Made by a program: the position numbers and the translations under genes. From positions 6,191,889-6,255,888 of the forward strand of contig VZQC01005680.1 of NCBI GenBank assembly GCA_009823505.1: a DNA stretch of 64,000 bases, read 5' to 3'. This DNA comes from Rhizomys pruinosus. Lineage: Eukaryota; Chordata; Mammalia; Rodentia; Spalacidae. Position 1 is the stretch's first letter. Every line of letters begins with the position of its first letter. A model generated the notes under the pieces. That model searched no databases, had not been told where the DNA came from, and saw only the letters and a program-made list of their open reading frames with translations. Below, in pieces: positions 11,245-23,171 of the stretch.

Positions 11245-11880
11245 ATGTTGTAGTCACCCTGACACTCCACATGGAGGTAATGATGGTTCCCCATGACTCC
11301 ATATGGACATGCTCTCTGTGGAGGTGATGATGGCTCCCCATGATACTCCACATGACACTCCACATGGACATGCTCTCTGTGGAGGTGATGATGGCTCCCC
11401 ATGATACTCCACATGATACTCCACATGGACATGCTCTCTGTGGAGGTGATGATGGCTCCCCATGATACTCCACGTGACACTCCACATGGACATGCTCTCT
11501 GTGGAGGTGATGATGGCTCCCCATGATACTCCACATGACACTCCATATGGACATGCTCTCTGTGGAGGTGATGATGGCTCCCCTTAACACTCCACATGAT
11601 ACTCCACATGGACATGCTCTCTGTGGAGTTGATGATGGCTCCCCATAACACTCCACATGACACTCCATATGGACATGCTCTCTGTGGAGGTGATGATGGC
11701 TCCCATGGCAATCCACATGGACATGCTCTACATGGAAGTGATGATGGCTCCCCATGACACTCCACATGACAATCCACATGGACATTCTCTACATGGAAGT
11801 GATGATGGCTCCCCATGACACTCCACATGACAATCCATATGGACATGCTCCCCGGGGAGGTAATGATGGTTCTCTGAACT
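11245..11880. repeat. 61-bp minisatellite, about 10 units
   Basis: The core GGACATGCTCTCTGTGGAGG starts at 11305 and repeats at 11366, 11427, 11488, 11549, 11610, 11671, 11719, 11780 and 11841. The period is 61 bp except for one 48-bp step (11671 to 11719), where a unit has lost 13 bp. Each unit has an inner duplication of CACTCCACATGA. Because 61 is not a multiple of 3 and the minus strand of a unit has no stop in any frame, long minus-strand open frames (up to 233 codons) result; they are artefacts. Confidence 0.95.
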
Positions 11881-12174
11881 AGGTGCAGTGTGATCTGCTG
11901 AATGTGGCCTATTGGATCTCAGGGGATTGTAATTACTGAACAAAATCACTGTAGGGCTTTTTATATTCAGCTTACACTTGATGATTTTAGGAACAGAATC
12001 ATCCAAAGAATAGAAAAACTTAATTGTCTGGTTTTGGCTACAGTTCCCTTAGAGAAGCAATCAAACATTATTTTCTAAAGTTTTTATCTGTTCTGATCTT
12101 ATTTAAGTAACAACTGCTAAATAATTTTGAGTGTAAAATTTTTATTATTTGAGAATGCCATATATGTAAATGAC

Positions 12175-12580
12175 CTAAATTAGCTTTAGCTGTAAACTTG
12201 ATGTAGCCTAGAGTCAGCTAGGAGGATAGCCTCGGAGGAATTTCCAGTGGGTGTGTCAAGGAGTGGTAGTCGTTATATTAATTATTGCAGCATGGCCTTG
12301 CCCACTGTGGGCAGCAGCATCCCTAGGTCCTGGGCTGTATAAGAAAACTGGCTAAGCAGGAGTCAGTGGGGAATATGCCAGAGAAGCCAGAGAGCGAACC
12401 AGAGATTGCGGCTGAGGGCGAGCCAGAAAGCAGTCTCCTCCATGGTTTCTGCTTTCAGTTTCTGCCTTGACACCCCTCCATGATAGATGGTGACCTGGAA
12501 GCCTAAGCCTTCCCTCCTCTAAGTTGCTTTCAGTCACAGTGTTTGTCACAGCAACAGAGAAGAAACCAGAACAATATACA
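12175..12580 (+). mobile_element. Rodent LTR-like repeat, copy 2 (diverged)
   Basis: AGCTGTAAACTTGATG near the left, GGGCTGTATAAGAAAAC, and GTTTGTCACAGCAACAGAGA near the right are the complement of the core of the copies at 7475 and 16672. It therefore runs in the opposite orientation. It is more diverged. Confidence 0.55.
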
Positions 12581-13727
12581 ATATATGTTCATCATATCAA
12601 CCCCCCTTCCCCTTCAATTCCTCCCAAGCCCCCTTTCCAAGTCGCCCTCTCAATGTTATGTCCTCATCCCATAGCCTCTGAGTCCAGTCACTGCTGTCTG
12701 TATAAGCATGGGCATAGGACCAGCCACTGGGGCTTGGACAGTCTACCAGGGGCCACTTCTCTGAAGAATATTGATTCCCCAAACCTCAGCACTTTCAACT
12801 GTTAAAGCTAGTCAGCTAGGGGAGGTGATTCATGAGCCCTTCCTCCAACTATCTAGATGTTTGGGTGGCTTGTTCACATGGAGGCACCCGTAGACACTGA
12901 TTTCATGAATACCATGGCCCTGTAATCTCCAGAAGACATTATTTCATAGAGGTCCTCAACTTTGGCTTAATCTTTCCACCTCCTCCTCTTCAATGTTCAC
13001 TGAGCCCTGATGGGCTGGGGTATAATATAGATATATAATTTAGGGCCGAACACTCTACAGCTATTCTCTGTCATATGTGTTAATCACAGGCTGCTACAAA
13101 ATCAAGCTTCTCAGATGACGTTTGAGAGCTCTACGTACTTATTTGTACAGAGTATTTAAAGTATTTAAAGGCAGTTTGATATGATTTTTATTAGCAAAAT
13201 AATAATAGGTTATTGACTAGGGTCTATGGCCTTTCTAGCCACAGGTTCTTGGCCTGAATCTGTCCTAAGAAGGGCTTAATTCTAATAAGAAAGCAGTTGG
13301 TTATGCCCATAACTTTGATGCCACTGTTACACCAGTGAACATACCTTGCCAGGTGAGTTGTTACTGTAGCTCTCAGGATTCAAGGATGCGTAAGACTGTT
13401 TATGACTTCCCTTATATAGCACCTTCAAGTAGGGTGAAAACTAGGTAGCAGAGAGGAAGCTTCCACGGATCAGTACCAATTTGAATTCTCCATGTCCTGT
13501 GACCCACATATGTGATGTCTTTAAATATGGTTTTACCATCAAGCTCTGGTTGATAACTGAGCATAACAGCCTGTTTGGTTTCCAGGGTGTTCTATGGGAC
13601 TTCCCTCACCAACAACTCAAAGAATGGTAACCCCAATTGATATTGGATTTTTATTTGATAGCCTATGGCATCAGGGAGGAACAATATTCCTTCATTTGGA
13701 TAGCTCCTTTCACACACTTGTTTTACT

Positions 13728-13772
13728 TACGTACATACATACATACACACATACGTACATAAATACATACAA
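13728..13772. repeat. (CATA)n microsatellite
   Basis: Imperfect CATA/CACA tetranucleotides within the antisense L1 region. Confidence 0.9.
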
Positions 13773-13884
13773 CTAAGTTGTTTCCATTTCCTGTCTGTTG
13801 TGAATACAGCAACAGTGAACATGGATGCTCAGGTAATAGGGTATAGATTTCTTTGAGAATATACTTGAGTGGCATTGTTAGGGA

Positions 13885-14195
13885 AAATACCACTCTCAGA
13901 ATAGGCACAAGAGACTGCTTGGAGAAATTAGATCTTTTATTTGTATTGTCAATGGACTCAGGAGTGTTATCTCCAAAGCCAGAGCACCAGGCATCAGGGT
14001 TTTACAGAATTTATATACAATCCTGCATTGTTCCAGATCCAGTTCGTCATCAGTAGGATTGAGTTCCTGCCTTTCTGACTATTGGCAAGGCACAGGGATT
14101 GCAGGGGTCTCTAGCTAACATACCAGGAGTCCGTAGGAGAGATAGCTGCTCTCTTAGATGAAGATTTTATGGTTCTGTTGCTCAACCAGCTTTAG
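13885..14195. other. Unassigned insertion within antisense L1, LTR-like
   Basis: It splits two collinear L1 ORF2-like pieces. The left edge has GATCTTTTATTTGTATTG, which would be an AATAAA-type signal on the minus strand, as at the end of an LTR. The family was not recognised and no open frame was found. Confidence 0.35.
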
Positions 14196-14269
14196 TTTCC
14201 ATCTCAGCATAACTGGGTCATATGGTAGATCTATTCCTACTTATTTTTTATGGATATCACTGTTTTGCC

Positions 14270-14375
14270 TGAATGTATTTAAGTATACCTCATGCATACA
14301 GTGCCTACAGAGTCCGAAAGGGGGTGTTGGATAGCCTGCAACTTGAGTTAGAGATGGTTGTTAGCCACCATGTGG
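14270..14375 (-). mobile_element. B2/B3 SINE fragment
   Basis: ATACAGTGCCTACAGAGTCC through GGTTGTTAGCCACCATGTGG, the complement of a SINE body. The head half is missing. Confidence 0.65.
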
Positions 14376-14734
14376 CAGCAGAAGGCCTCATAGGACAGTC
14401 GATAGAAGGCCACTATAAATAGCTAATGGCAGAGATCTGGACAGAGATCCAGAGCAGAGGGCAGCTGCTTTGATGAGAAGCTGTCAGCACACATAATATG
14501 AGATGGTCAGTGTAACTGTAACTGCTTTGGAGAAAGTAATTAAAAAGACAGTGGGGGCAGCTTTGCCTTTATTAGAGGAAAGACCAAGCTGGAAAACCAT
14601 TCAGAAAACCCATTTCATACCTTGGTATAGACCTTTGTAATGTGCTTAGGCCATTCTGGAAAATCATCGAAGAATCTTAATCTTTGATTTTGAAATTCTT
14701 TAAAAATACTTTTATTTTACCTTTTGTGGGGCCT

Positions 14735-15513
14735 TAGATCCCCTGGCCAACATCTCCCTGGTAGAATAATCCATTGCTGATGTCAGAGCTCCTGTATTAA
14801 TATATTTTGCTTAAGTGCATAGCTTAAGGACTTTAGTATTATATTTGGTTCTGAACAGAGAATAATCCTTTTCACAGTTCTTATGTCTATTAGTCAAAGA
14901 AGGCAGTTTTACCGGTTTTATAAGAGATTACCTCTATAGTAGTTGTCTCCAATTTACAGTTGGAGAGCGACCTCATCATCATCATATTTCTCCTTTTTCT
15001 ATGGGGGGGAGGCAAGAAAGTCTCTCATATTAAAACCTTTGCGGCACCTAGAAGGTAACAGCTCCAGAGAGAGTGGAACTGTTTTGCTTCTCATCCATCT
15101 GTGCCCCTTTTCTAAGCCTAGGGAACAATCTGCGGAAGAGGGGGCATGGTAGAATGTAAGGGCTGCGATTGGGGTGAATGGTGAAACTACAGCAATGTAG
15201 TCTGGACACTCATTTGATCAACTTGATTGAACATACAACCCCTCACCCCCCACTGGATGGTGGGGCTGTGGGGGTTTGGGCACAACAGCCTGCAAATTGG
15301 TTTCAAATGAAGGATGCTTGTACTCATGGATTATCACTTATAGCTAAAAAATGAAAAAAACTGAGAGAAAGATGCAGGACAGTTATGGCAGAATGCATGA
15401 TCTGGGATGGGGTGTGGGTGGGGGGGGAAGGGAAAGGGAAATATGCCTGAACTGAATTGGAAAATGATGTATGAAATGCACAAAGCATCAATAAAAAAAT
15501 GTTAAAAAATACT
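14735..15513 (+). mobile_element. L1 3' UTR with poly(A) end
   Basis: Clear from about 15053: ACAGCTCCAGAGAGAGTGGA, CTAAGCCTAGGGAACAATC, TGGGATGGGGTGTGGGTGGG, ending ATGCACAAAGCATCAATAAA plus an A-rich tail. The part before 15053 is more diverged and its left edge is approximate. This copy is the reference for the order of the inverted L1 at 8045-8965. Confidence 0.75.
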
Positions 15514-16289
15514 TTTATTTTTATATCCTTCTTAACAACTCTTTCCCCCACTTACTGTTTTATTCTTTTGTAAGCAAAAACTGACTACATGGCACATAGC
15601 AATCAATTAACATTACACATATACATATTGTAAATTGCCTACACTTTTCTTGTTGTAAGTCAGAAGCAAGCCAATCTCCTTGTACTTTTCTTTTTTCTCC
15701 CTGTTGGTCTCACAAAGCCTGAGAATTACAAAAATGTTTTCATTTTAATAAGAGTGTTGGTATATATTATTGAAATGACCTAGAAGTGAGGGGATATTCT
15801 CTACAAACAAGAAATGGCAGAAAAGAAAACAAATCCAAATTCAAAATCCTTTTCACGGTAACCTTGTAGTTGCAGTTTTAGATGACAGAAGACCCCACAG
15901 CCTGGTAAAAAAAAGTCATTTTCTCTCCCTCCATTACCATCTGAAACCTATCAAGGATTCCTAGTGGGACCTAATAAAAATGGCCCCTGACCCCTCTAAT
16001 ACTCATCAAAGGTTATGACGGGGATACTTTTTATCTCCCTAATTTCCCTAAGTTTTATTTAAAGGAAAAACAATCAAGGTAAAATTAGATTTTTGACAAA
16101 ACAAACAAAATTGTATCCAGGTACTTGTAACATGCTCCTATACTAAAATTTCAAGATGAACTCTGAGGTTCACATGTGCCCACTTCATCTGAAAACTCCC
16201 TTATGGATTTCAGAGCTGGATGGCATCTAATTGACAATCCAGTAACTCTGAGCAACTGAATATTTCTCTAATTTTTTGTTCCTTAAACT

Positions 16290-16671
16290 CATTATTAGAT
16301 ATATTTTGTTTACTTTGTTTTTCCTATCTCTATTTATCTATTCTATCTATATCTATCTATCTATCTATCATATTTACCATACCTATCTCTCTCTATCATC
16401 CATCAGTCTATCATCTATATCTATCTATCTCTATCATTTATCTATCTTCTATCTATCAGATTCTATCTCTTATCTATCTATCTATCTAATCTATCTTTCA
16501 TCTATCTCTATCAGATTCTATCTATGTATGTATCTATGTATCTATCATCTATTTATCTATCATCTGTCTATCTTCTATCTCTATCAGATTTTATCTCCAT
16601 CATCTATCTGTCTATCTATCTATCTATCTATCTATCATCATCTACCTATCTATCATCATCTACCTATCTTT
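16290..16671. repeat. (TCTA)n microsatellite, left part
   Basis: Imperfect TCTA/TCTG/TCAT tetranucleotide array of over 300 bp. Its open frame encodes only a Tyr/Leu/Ile/Ser repeat. Confidence 0.95.
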
Positions 16672-17078
16672 TCTAGTTTGTCTTCCATTGCTGTGACAAA
16701 ACACTCTGACCGACACCAACTTGGGGAGGAAAGGGTTTATTCAGCTTACATCTCTTGGGTCACAGTTCATCACTTAGGGAGCCCAAGGCAGGAATTCAGG
16801 GCAGGAACCTGGAGGCAGGAGCTGAAGCACAGGCCATGGAGGAATGCTGTTCACTGGCTTGCTCCCCTGGCCCATGCCAAGCCTGCCCTCTTATTCTGTA
16901 CACAACAACCTGCCCAGAGGTGGCACAACCCATAGTGTGCTGGGCCCTCTCACATTGCCCAACAATCAAGACAATACTCCACAGATGTGGCCACAGGCCC
17001 ATCCAAGGGAGCCAGTTCCCCAATTGAGGCTCCCTCAACCCAGGTGTGTCAAGTTGACACTAAAGCTATCCAGCACAC
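16672..17078 (-). mobile_element. Rodent LTR-like repeat, copy 3, inserted in a microsatellite
   Basis: TTTTCTAGTTTGTCTTCCAT, GCTGTGACAAAACACTCTGA and CAACTTGGGGAGGAAAGGGT open it; GTGTCAAGTTGACACTAAAG and CAGCACAC close it. It is flanked on both sides by TCTA repeat, so it either landed in the microsatellite or the array expanded around it. Confidence 0.7.
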
Positions 17079-17125
17079 TATCATCTATCTATCTATTAGA
17101 TTCTATCTATCAGATTCTATCTATC

Positions 17126-17175
<50 letters not shown>

Positions 17176-17178
17176 ATC
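17079..17178. repeat. (TCTA)n microsatellite, right part
   Basis: The same tetranucleotide as at 16290-16671, ending in a nearly pure run of about 13 TCTA units (17127-17175). Confidence 0.95.
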
Positions 17179-19270
17179 TATCATGTTGTCCACTTCGTAT
17201 CTTAATCATCTTAGCCATATTTAGATCCTGTCCTTTATCTGCACTACCATATCTCACCCACTAGATTTCATGCATCATTTCATATATGTTAAGTCCTTCT
17301 TTTTCATTTGGGCTTCCATTTTCAAACTTTCCCATCCCCTCTTTTTTGATGACTTTTATTATCCATCTTGGGAATAACTGTTTGTCCTTTTTACATTGTT
17401 TTCATTTCTCCCTTAACCAAACGAAGGCCTGTGATGGGATGTTGGGGCTTGCCTCCGAGTTTTTCATTATCTGATTTCTGAGCTGCTGCCTCATGTCTTT
17501 TTGTACTTTGTTTTGTAGTTTCTACCATTCAGAGAATGAACTGCTCTAGCCAGGCTTTTGGTTTTCAGATGAAACTGCTGACACATGGAAAATGTCCTCA
17601 AATCCATGTTTAAAATATCATCCCTAAGTGAACTCAAGAAGCCATGTTAAAATGCTTATATTGGAATTACTATTTGAAAGAGCTGTAAACAGAAGGTACT
17701 GCCTGCCCTCTCCATGGATGAACATTTAATTAGCTATTGTTAATGCAGACATCATAAAATGTACAGTAGTAGCTCTTGATGGAAATAGTTTGTTCCCGAG
17801 GGCATACTGCTTTTACTCTTAGTTTGTTGTGTTGTTTTTGCTTTTCCTTGTCACATAGTCTGGAGTTAGACTGACCCAGGACAGGAGCATTTTTGGACAA
17901 CTTGAGAAAGACATACTTAGGTCCGAAGTGGGCGGAGAAAATCTTAACCCCATGTTCAGCTTTTCAGTGAGCTTAAACACCACATGACAGTTTGTCAATA
18001 TAATATGTCCACAGAAGGCATTAGTAAAATAGAAAATGGTTACTTTTCAAGAGATCAGAGAGGAAGAAAGGAAACCAGTGGTTTACACTGACCAGGAGAC
18101 TTGTTGTTGAATCTAGTGATGGCAGACAGGACGCAAAAACATATGTCTTCATTATAATCTGCATATGTTTGTCCAAATGAGTCATATTGATGGGTCTTAT
18201 ATTAGAAATGGGGACGGACAAGGCATAGCATTTTTTAGAAAGAATGTTATCAGAGACAAAGCAGTTGATTTTGAAGGATCACCCTTGGTTATCTTTAAAG
18301 GTTTTTATGTTATGAGTGCATGAGATGATCAAGTAGGATAAAGCTGACAGAAGTATCTGCACTTACTAGTGTCTAACTTGAGGTCATCCTTGGCTAGATT
18401 TAGGACTACCAACTACTTGAAAGTTTATACTCATGCACAGTTTGTGTCTGTAATTGGAAGCTGACAACTAAAATGCTTAACAAGTACCTTCATTTCTATA
18501 AAAATTGTTAGAGTCCTTCCCTCGAGGTACCAAGGATCTAAATTTCTCCAATTCCTCTGGAGGTGGGCTACCAGGGAAATGGAGATGATTTTGGAAGCAT
18601 TTTCCCATCTGTAAGCAAAAGCAAGTGGGGGAGCTCAGTGGAATGTGCCCTTCAGGAAAGCATTACTGGTCTTTGTGCAGGGAGATCTTAGCATGATCTG
18701 ATGTGATCTTACCCTCTCTCTGAGTGCTTATGCTTGCTTACTTGGCTAGACTGATATATGCTTACTGTTAGCCCACAGCTCTACTTTGCTTATATCCCAT
18801 CTATCTCTGATCCCCTCTGTAAAGGGAAAGAAAGAATGGAAGATATCCAGGGAGGATCACCCATTCCTCCTCAAAGCTCTACAGCTTACATCCAGAGTCA
18901 GCACTGTCCTTGGAAGGGGCAGTCCATGCAACCCAGTATTCCTGTGTTTGATTTCCAGAGTGGGGCTGCTTTGTACTTAGTATCTGTGGTCTGGTCTTTG
19001 GCAGTTTAAATTATAACCTAGATGTTTCTGATGCCTTTATTTCTGAAAGTATATTAGTTTTCCTCTAACCTTACCTGTAAAGAGGTGGATCAAGTTGAAA
19101 AATTCCTGTAATCTGAGAGGTAGGATTCTTCTAAAGGCTACATAGTGGCTTAGGGTCCTATTATTTAGGCCTAGGTAGACTAAATAATCTGTCTCACACA
19201 GAGAGAAGTGGGACTGCACCATATCTCAGACAGCTGCCTGAACAAGTGATAGCTAATAAAGAAGTACCTC

Positions 19271-19527
19271 GGGCTGGAGAGATGGCCTAACGGTTAAGAG
19301 CTCCGACCGCTCTTACAGAGGGCCCGGGTTCGATCCCCAGCACCCACATGGCGGCCGAAAACCGTCTGAAACTCCAATTCCAGGAGAACTCCAGTTCCAG
19401 GGGAATCCGACACCCTCTTCTGACCTCCGCGGCATTGCACGACACGGGTGCACAGACCTGCATGCAGATAGTACATTCATACACGTACAGAAATAAATAA
19501 AATTAAATAAAAAAAAATTAAAAAAAA
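19271..19527 (+). mobile_element. B2 SINE, young, with perfect target duplication
   Basis: GGGCTGGAGAGATGGCCTAA (Pol III A-box region), GGGTTCGATCCC (B box), the subfamily duplication, and an A-rich tail with AATAAA. It is flanked by a perfect 16-bp direct repeat, AATAAAGAAGTACCTC, at 19255-19270 and 19528-19543. Confidence 0.97.
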
Positions 19528-21571
19528 AATAAAGAAGTACCTCATTCAGCCTGATATAAGTTTTCAGAGTTCCTGCTGGCCAAGGGGGATAGGGAAGGTC
19601 GGTGATGCTCCAGGTGAAATAGAAAGGGAGAAATTCCTCTGCCTTAGTGTCTTCCTGATCTCATGTCCATTTTCTTAACCTGTTAGTCCTTATTACATTT
19701 CTTAATCTAAAGAAGCAAGAAGCATGAGAAGCATTCATAGTGAAATTTTCATTTAAAGAAGGCTGTCTGGATTCAGAGAGCTGTTTTGTAATTTACATAT
19801 AAATTTGATTTAAGTTGCTGTAATCTAGAGCATACCAAACAGAAAGCAAACAAACAAAAAGTCTAAATGAACTCAGAATGATGGCATCAGCCTTGTCCTT
19901 TTCTTTAGCCTCTCTAAGTTCCTCTAACTTGAAAGCAAAGTCATGGATACCCAGTGCAGGGTGGGGCAGAAATAACAGTAGACAATACTTGTGAGAAAAA
20001 GGAGACTTGAGAGAGAACATTCTATCGCAGAGACAAACAGGCCTGAATATACCTGGCTAAAGGGTAGCCATGAAGATCTACCCAAGCCTACATCTCCAGC
20101 CTCCTGACCAAGCAGGCTGATCTTGCCTCAGATGCCACAGTTGCCCACTGAAAACAGCTTGTTTAGTACCTTGAAACTTTTTCTTTGGTTTCTTGCTGGG
20201 ATCTGTGTTTTTCCAATATTCATCCTAGGCAGCTACAAGTTCATATGTACTTTCCAGGTGTAGCCATCTCAAAAGCGTTAGCCCCCTAGTAAGCCAATGT
20301 TGCTAAAATATTGTGGGGAAATTTATGTCCGGTTTAGAAACCAGTATCATGGTAAACTATGAGTAAAATAAAAAATATAACACTCAACCTGGGGGTCCGA
20401 TAATGCCTCCTTTGTCTAACATAGGAAATGCATTGACCTTATCACATGACAGTAGAACCAGTGTTAGAATTTCCTCTGTGTCACTCATTTCCATACCCTC
20501 ATGAGGCATTGAGGATAGTGAAAACAAAAAAGAAAAGAAAATTTGGGAGAAGGAATTCCATGGTCTCCATTCAAGTAGGAGTCCACACATAGATGGGGGA
20601 GTAGGATATCTCCCCCGCCCCCCAGTTGGCTTTTAAGGAAAAGAGAAGTTAACAATTATTAGTTCTAGGTTAAAAACAGTTCCAGGCCTGTTTCTCTTTC
20701 AGGATTCTAGAAGGGACAGAGGACAAAGATGGAGGATATAAATGCTTTAAAAGGAAACAAGGTTTGTGAGCCTTTGGGCTAAGAGTAGCTTCGGCACTGT
20801 GCCACACTCATTTTTTTTTTTTTTTTAAAGAAAAGGCACAGAGTGGAGGCTTCCCTCCTTCCAGTACCCAGATCAGGTTTCATCCTGACCAGTATGAGAG
20901 ATTACCCTTAGGAGAGGCAGGCCTTAGGTCAACACTGCAGTTCTCACTAGTTTTTAGTCATCAAATGGTTTATGTTGCTGAAGGAACTTTTGTACATTCT
21001 TAACTACTTGTTAGTGGACTTTCATTCTGATATAGGTAAGAGAGACGAGCCCTGAGAGGAAGGATAAGACCCTGACCAAAATTCCTGATGCTAGTTAGAG
21101 AAGACTTTGACTATCATGATAAAAGTGAAAATTTCAGTCTCGGGGAATGAAGTCTCCCTGGAGGCAGCTGCCAGTGCTTAATACCAGACAGTCTTCAGTG
21201 GAAGCAACCAGGACTGGCAGAAAGGATTCTTTTGCCCAATGATGTACAGATATTAGAGGTAGGAGACTTGCCAATGGTACTTCCTTATCAGAGAGAAGCA
21301 GAAAAAATCAGCTGTGGTAATTTTGACTTCCCTTCCCTCTTCCAGAACCAGTGGAGAGACTCAATGATAATTCTCTCTCTCTCTGGTTTGTATCTGGTTT
21401 GGCTTAACTTACACTGACTGATAAGGGGGTCCTCAAAAAATCCCAGACAAGGTTCCGAAAAATGTTACTGTCTATGGGTATTCATTAAGTTGGTTCATTT
21501 CCTCTGAAAATTAAATAATAAAATGACAGAAAGAATCTCAGGCAATGCAGGCAACAAACTTTATTAAACGT

Positions 21572-21575
<4 letters not shown>

Positions 21576-21620
<45 letters not shown>
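21576..21620. repeat. (CA)n microsatellite
   Basis: About 22 CA units directly before a B1 element. Confidence 0.97.
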
Positions 21621-21622
<2 letters not shown>

Positions 21623-21766
21623 CGGGCGTGGTGGCCCATGCCTTTAATCCTAGCACTTGGGAGGCAGAGGCAGGCGGATCTCTGTGAGTTCAAGGCCAGC
21701 CTGGTCTACAGAGTGAGTTCCAGGACAGCCAGAGCTACAGGGAGACTCTGTCTCCAAAAAAAAAAG
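21621..21766 (+). mobile_element. B1 SINE
   Basis: GCCGGGCGTGGTGGCCCATG to GACTCTGTCTCC and an A tail. Full length and directly downstream of the CA repeat. Confidence 0.95.
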
Positions 21767-21828
21767 AAGCTTCTTTGATGGCTGTTGAGAGGTACACTTG
21801 TTAGTGAATATAAGGATAGGAATTTGGA

Positions 21829-21929
21829 GGGCTTCAGAGATGGCTCAGCAGTTAAGAGTGCCGAATGCTCTTGCAGAGGACCCAGGTTAGAGTCTCAGCA
21901 CCCACACGGAGGCTAAGAACCGTCTTTAA
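21829..21929 (+). mobile_element. B2 SINE cut off at the N
   Basis: GGAGGGCTTCAGAGATGGCT to AAGAACCGTCTTTAA. The element stops abruptly at the ambiguous base; the expected CTCCAGTTCC continuation and the tail are absent. Confidence 0.9.
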
Positions 21930-21930
21930 N
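21930..21930. other. Ambiguous base N, probable collapsed assembly gap
   Basis: The only N in the window. A + strand B2 ends in mid-element on its left and an antisense B1 starts in mid-element on its right, so two unrelated sequences are joined here. This is the pattern of a gap between contigs shown as one base. Confidence 0.7.
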
Positions 21931-21999
21931 TCACAAAGCTTCTCCAGCCTCTGCCTCCTGAGTGCTAGGATTAAAGGCGTGCGCCACCACGCCTGGCTG
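21931..21999 (-). mobile_element. B1 SINE fragment starting at the N
   Basis: CTTCTCCAGCCTCTGCCTCC, AGGATTAAAGGCGTGCGCCA and CCACGCCTGGC: the head half of an antisense B1. The tail half, expected to its left, is missing at the N. Confidence 0.9.
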
Positions 22000-22638
22000 A
22001 TATTTTCTTACTAATGTAAACTAATTATATTTTTGAGAAACTGAAAGTATAAAAATGTATGTTTTATAAATTAAATTTAAACCATTTTCTTTGATAAGGT
22101 TAGAGTCATTTGCATTGCTTTTCATGGCATGGGAATTTTTTTGAGTAATCTCTGAGCATAAAGTTCAGTAAAGGTCTCATTGTATTACAGTGGTTGTGAG
22201 TCATGTCTAGGTTTGTATCATAGTCTGAGTACAGGGTCAGGTGGATAGAGTTCAGTTTAGGATTACCTTTTCTTGTTTCCTGTGATTTGTATTGTACTGT
22301 CAGCATTATGAGAAGGGTTTTTTTTCAAAGCCAACTTTTATTGAAGCTTTGTGCATTTATGAGAAGGTTTTATAACTAAAAATATGCCCAGGAATTTGTT
22401 GCCAAGAATTAAATTTTATCTATGATATTTAAAAGGTATTGGATCATAAGCGAGTTTATTATTAACATGTTGATACAGGTTCCTCATCTGTAAATGAAGT
22501 GATCTATCTCACAGGGATAAGGGGCTTAAATTAGTTACTACATGGAATCATTTGGAGGTGTTTCTCACTTCAACATTAATTAGAGTTATGATCCTCTTAT
22601 AGTATATTTCATTTGTTTGTCTTTAAAATGCATACTAA

Positions 22639-22808
22639 GCCGGGCGTGGTGGTGCACGCCTTTAATCCTAGCACTTGGGAGGCAGAGACAGGCGGATCTT
22701 TGTGAGTTCAAGGCCAGCCTGGTCTACAGAGTGAGTTCCAGGACAGCCAGAGCTACAGGGAGACCCTGTCTCAAAAAGACCACAAAATAAAAAATAATAA
22801 AATAAAAT
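22639..22808 (+). mobile_element. B1 SINE with target duplication
   Basis: GCCGGGCGTGGTGGTGCACG to GACCCTGTCTCAAAAAGACC plus an A/T-rich tail. The 14-bp direct repeats AAAATGCATACTAA lie at 22625-22638 and 22809-22822. Confidence 0.96.
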
Positions 22809-22907
22809 AAAATGCATACTAAAATATTAACTAAAAAGAAGACATTAATTTGAAACCAAAATCAAAGGAAATGGAATTTTTAAAAATCTGCTACTACTGT
22901 GCTTTTA

Positions 22908-23171
22908 TTTTTTTTAATTAATTAATTAATTAATTTATTTATTTATTTATTTTTTATGTGTATGAATGTACTGTCTGCATGCAGGTCTGTGCACCTGTGT
23001 CGTGCAATGCCGTGGAGGTCAGAAGAGGGTCTCGGATTCCCCTGGAACTGGAGTTCTCCTGGAATTGGAGTTTCAGACGGTTCTTAGCCACCATGTGGGT
23101 GCTGGGGATTGAACCCAGGTCCTCTGCAAGAGCGGTCGGCACTCTTAACCGCTAGGCCATCTCTCCAGCCC
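22908..23171 (-). mobile_element. B2 SINE, young subfamily, with target duplication
   Basis: The tail is expanded to (TTAA)n(TTTA)n at 22914-22950, then TATGTGTATGAATGTACTG to CCAGCCC. The 14-bp repeats CTACTGTGCTTTTA lie at 22894-22907 and 23172-23185. It has the subfamily duplication. Confidence 0.96.

Larger units (their letters stand above)
12581..14245 (-). mobile_element. Antisense Lx-type L1 3' region
   Basis: The stretch 12590-13730 matches the complement of an old rodent L1 3' UTR (AACCCCCCTTCCCCTTCAAT, TGGCATCAGGGAGGAACAAT). 13780-13880 and 14200-14245 match the antisense ORF2 end (GTGAACATGGATGC, AACTGGGTCATATGGTAG). These two ORF2 pieces are separated by about 310 bp of other sequence at 13885-14195, probably a later insertion. 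No ORF remains intact. Confidence 0.6.

Noticed and set aside
11245..11880. Regular repeat resembling a CRISPR array
   Set aside because: No unique spacers between repeats, and the surrounding genome is mammalian; it is a minisatellite.
11145..12006. Long overlapping minus-strand open frames (up to 233 codons)
   Set aside because: They are produced by the 61-bp minisatellite, which lacks stops in every minus-strand frame; there is no promoter, start context or known domain.
16276..16935. 219-codon + strand frame
   Set aside because: A TCTA microsatellite read as Tyr/Leu/Ile/Ser repeats, continuing into an LTR-like repeat.
19271..19340. tRNA-like A and B boxes
   Set aside because: They belong to the tRNA-derived head of a B2 SINE, not to a tRNA gene; the same applies to the other B2, B3 and ID copies.
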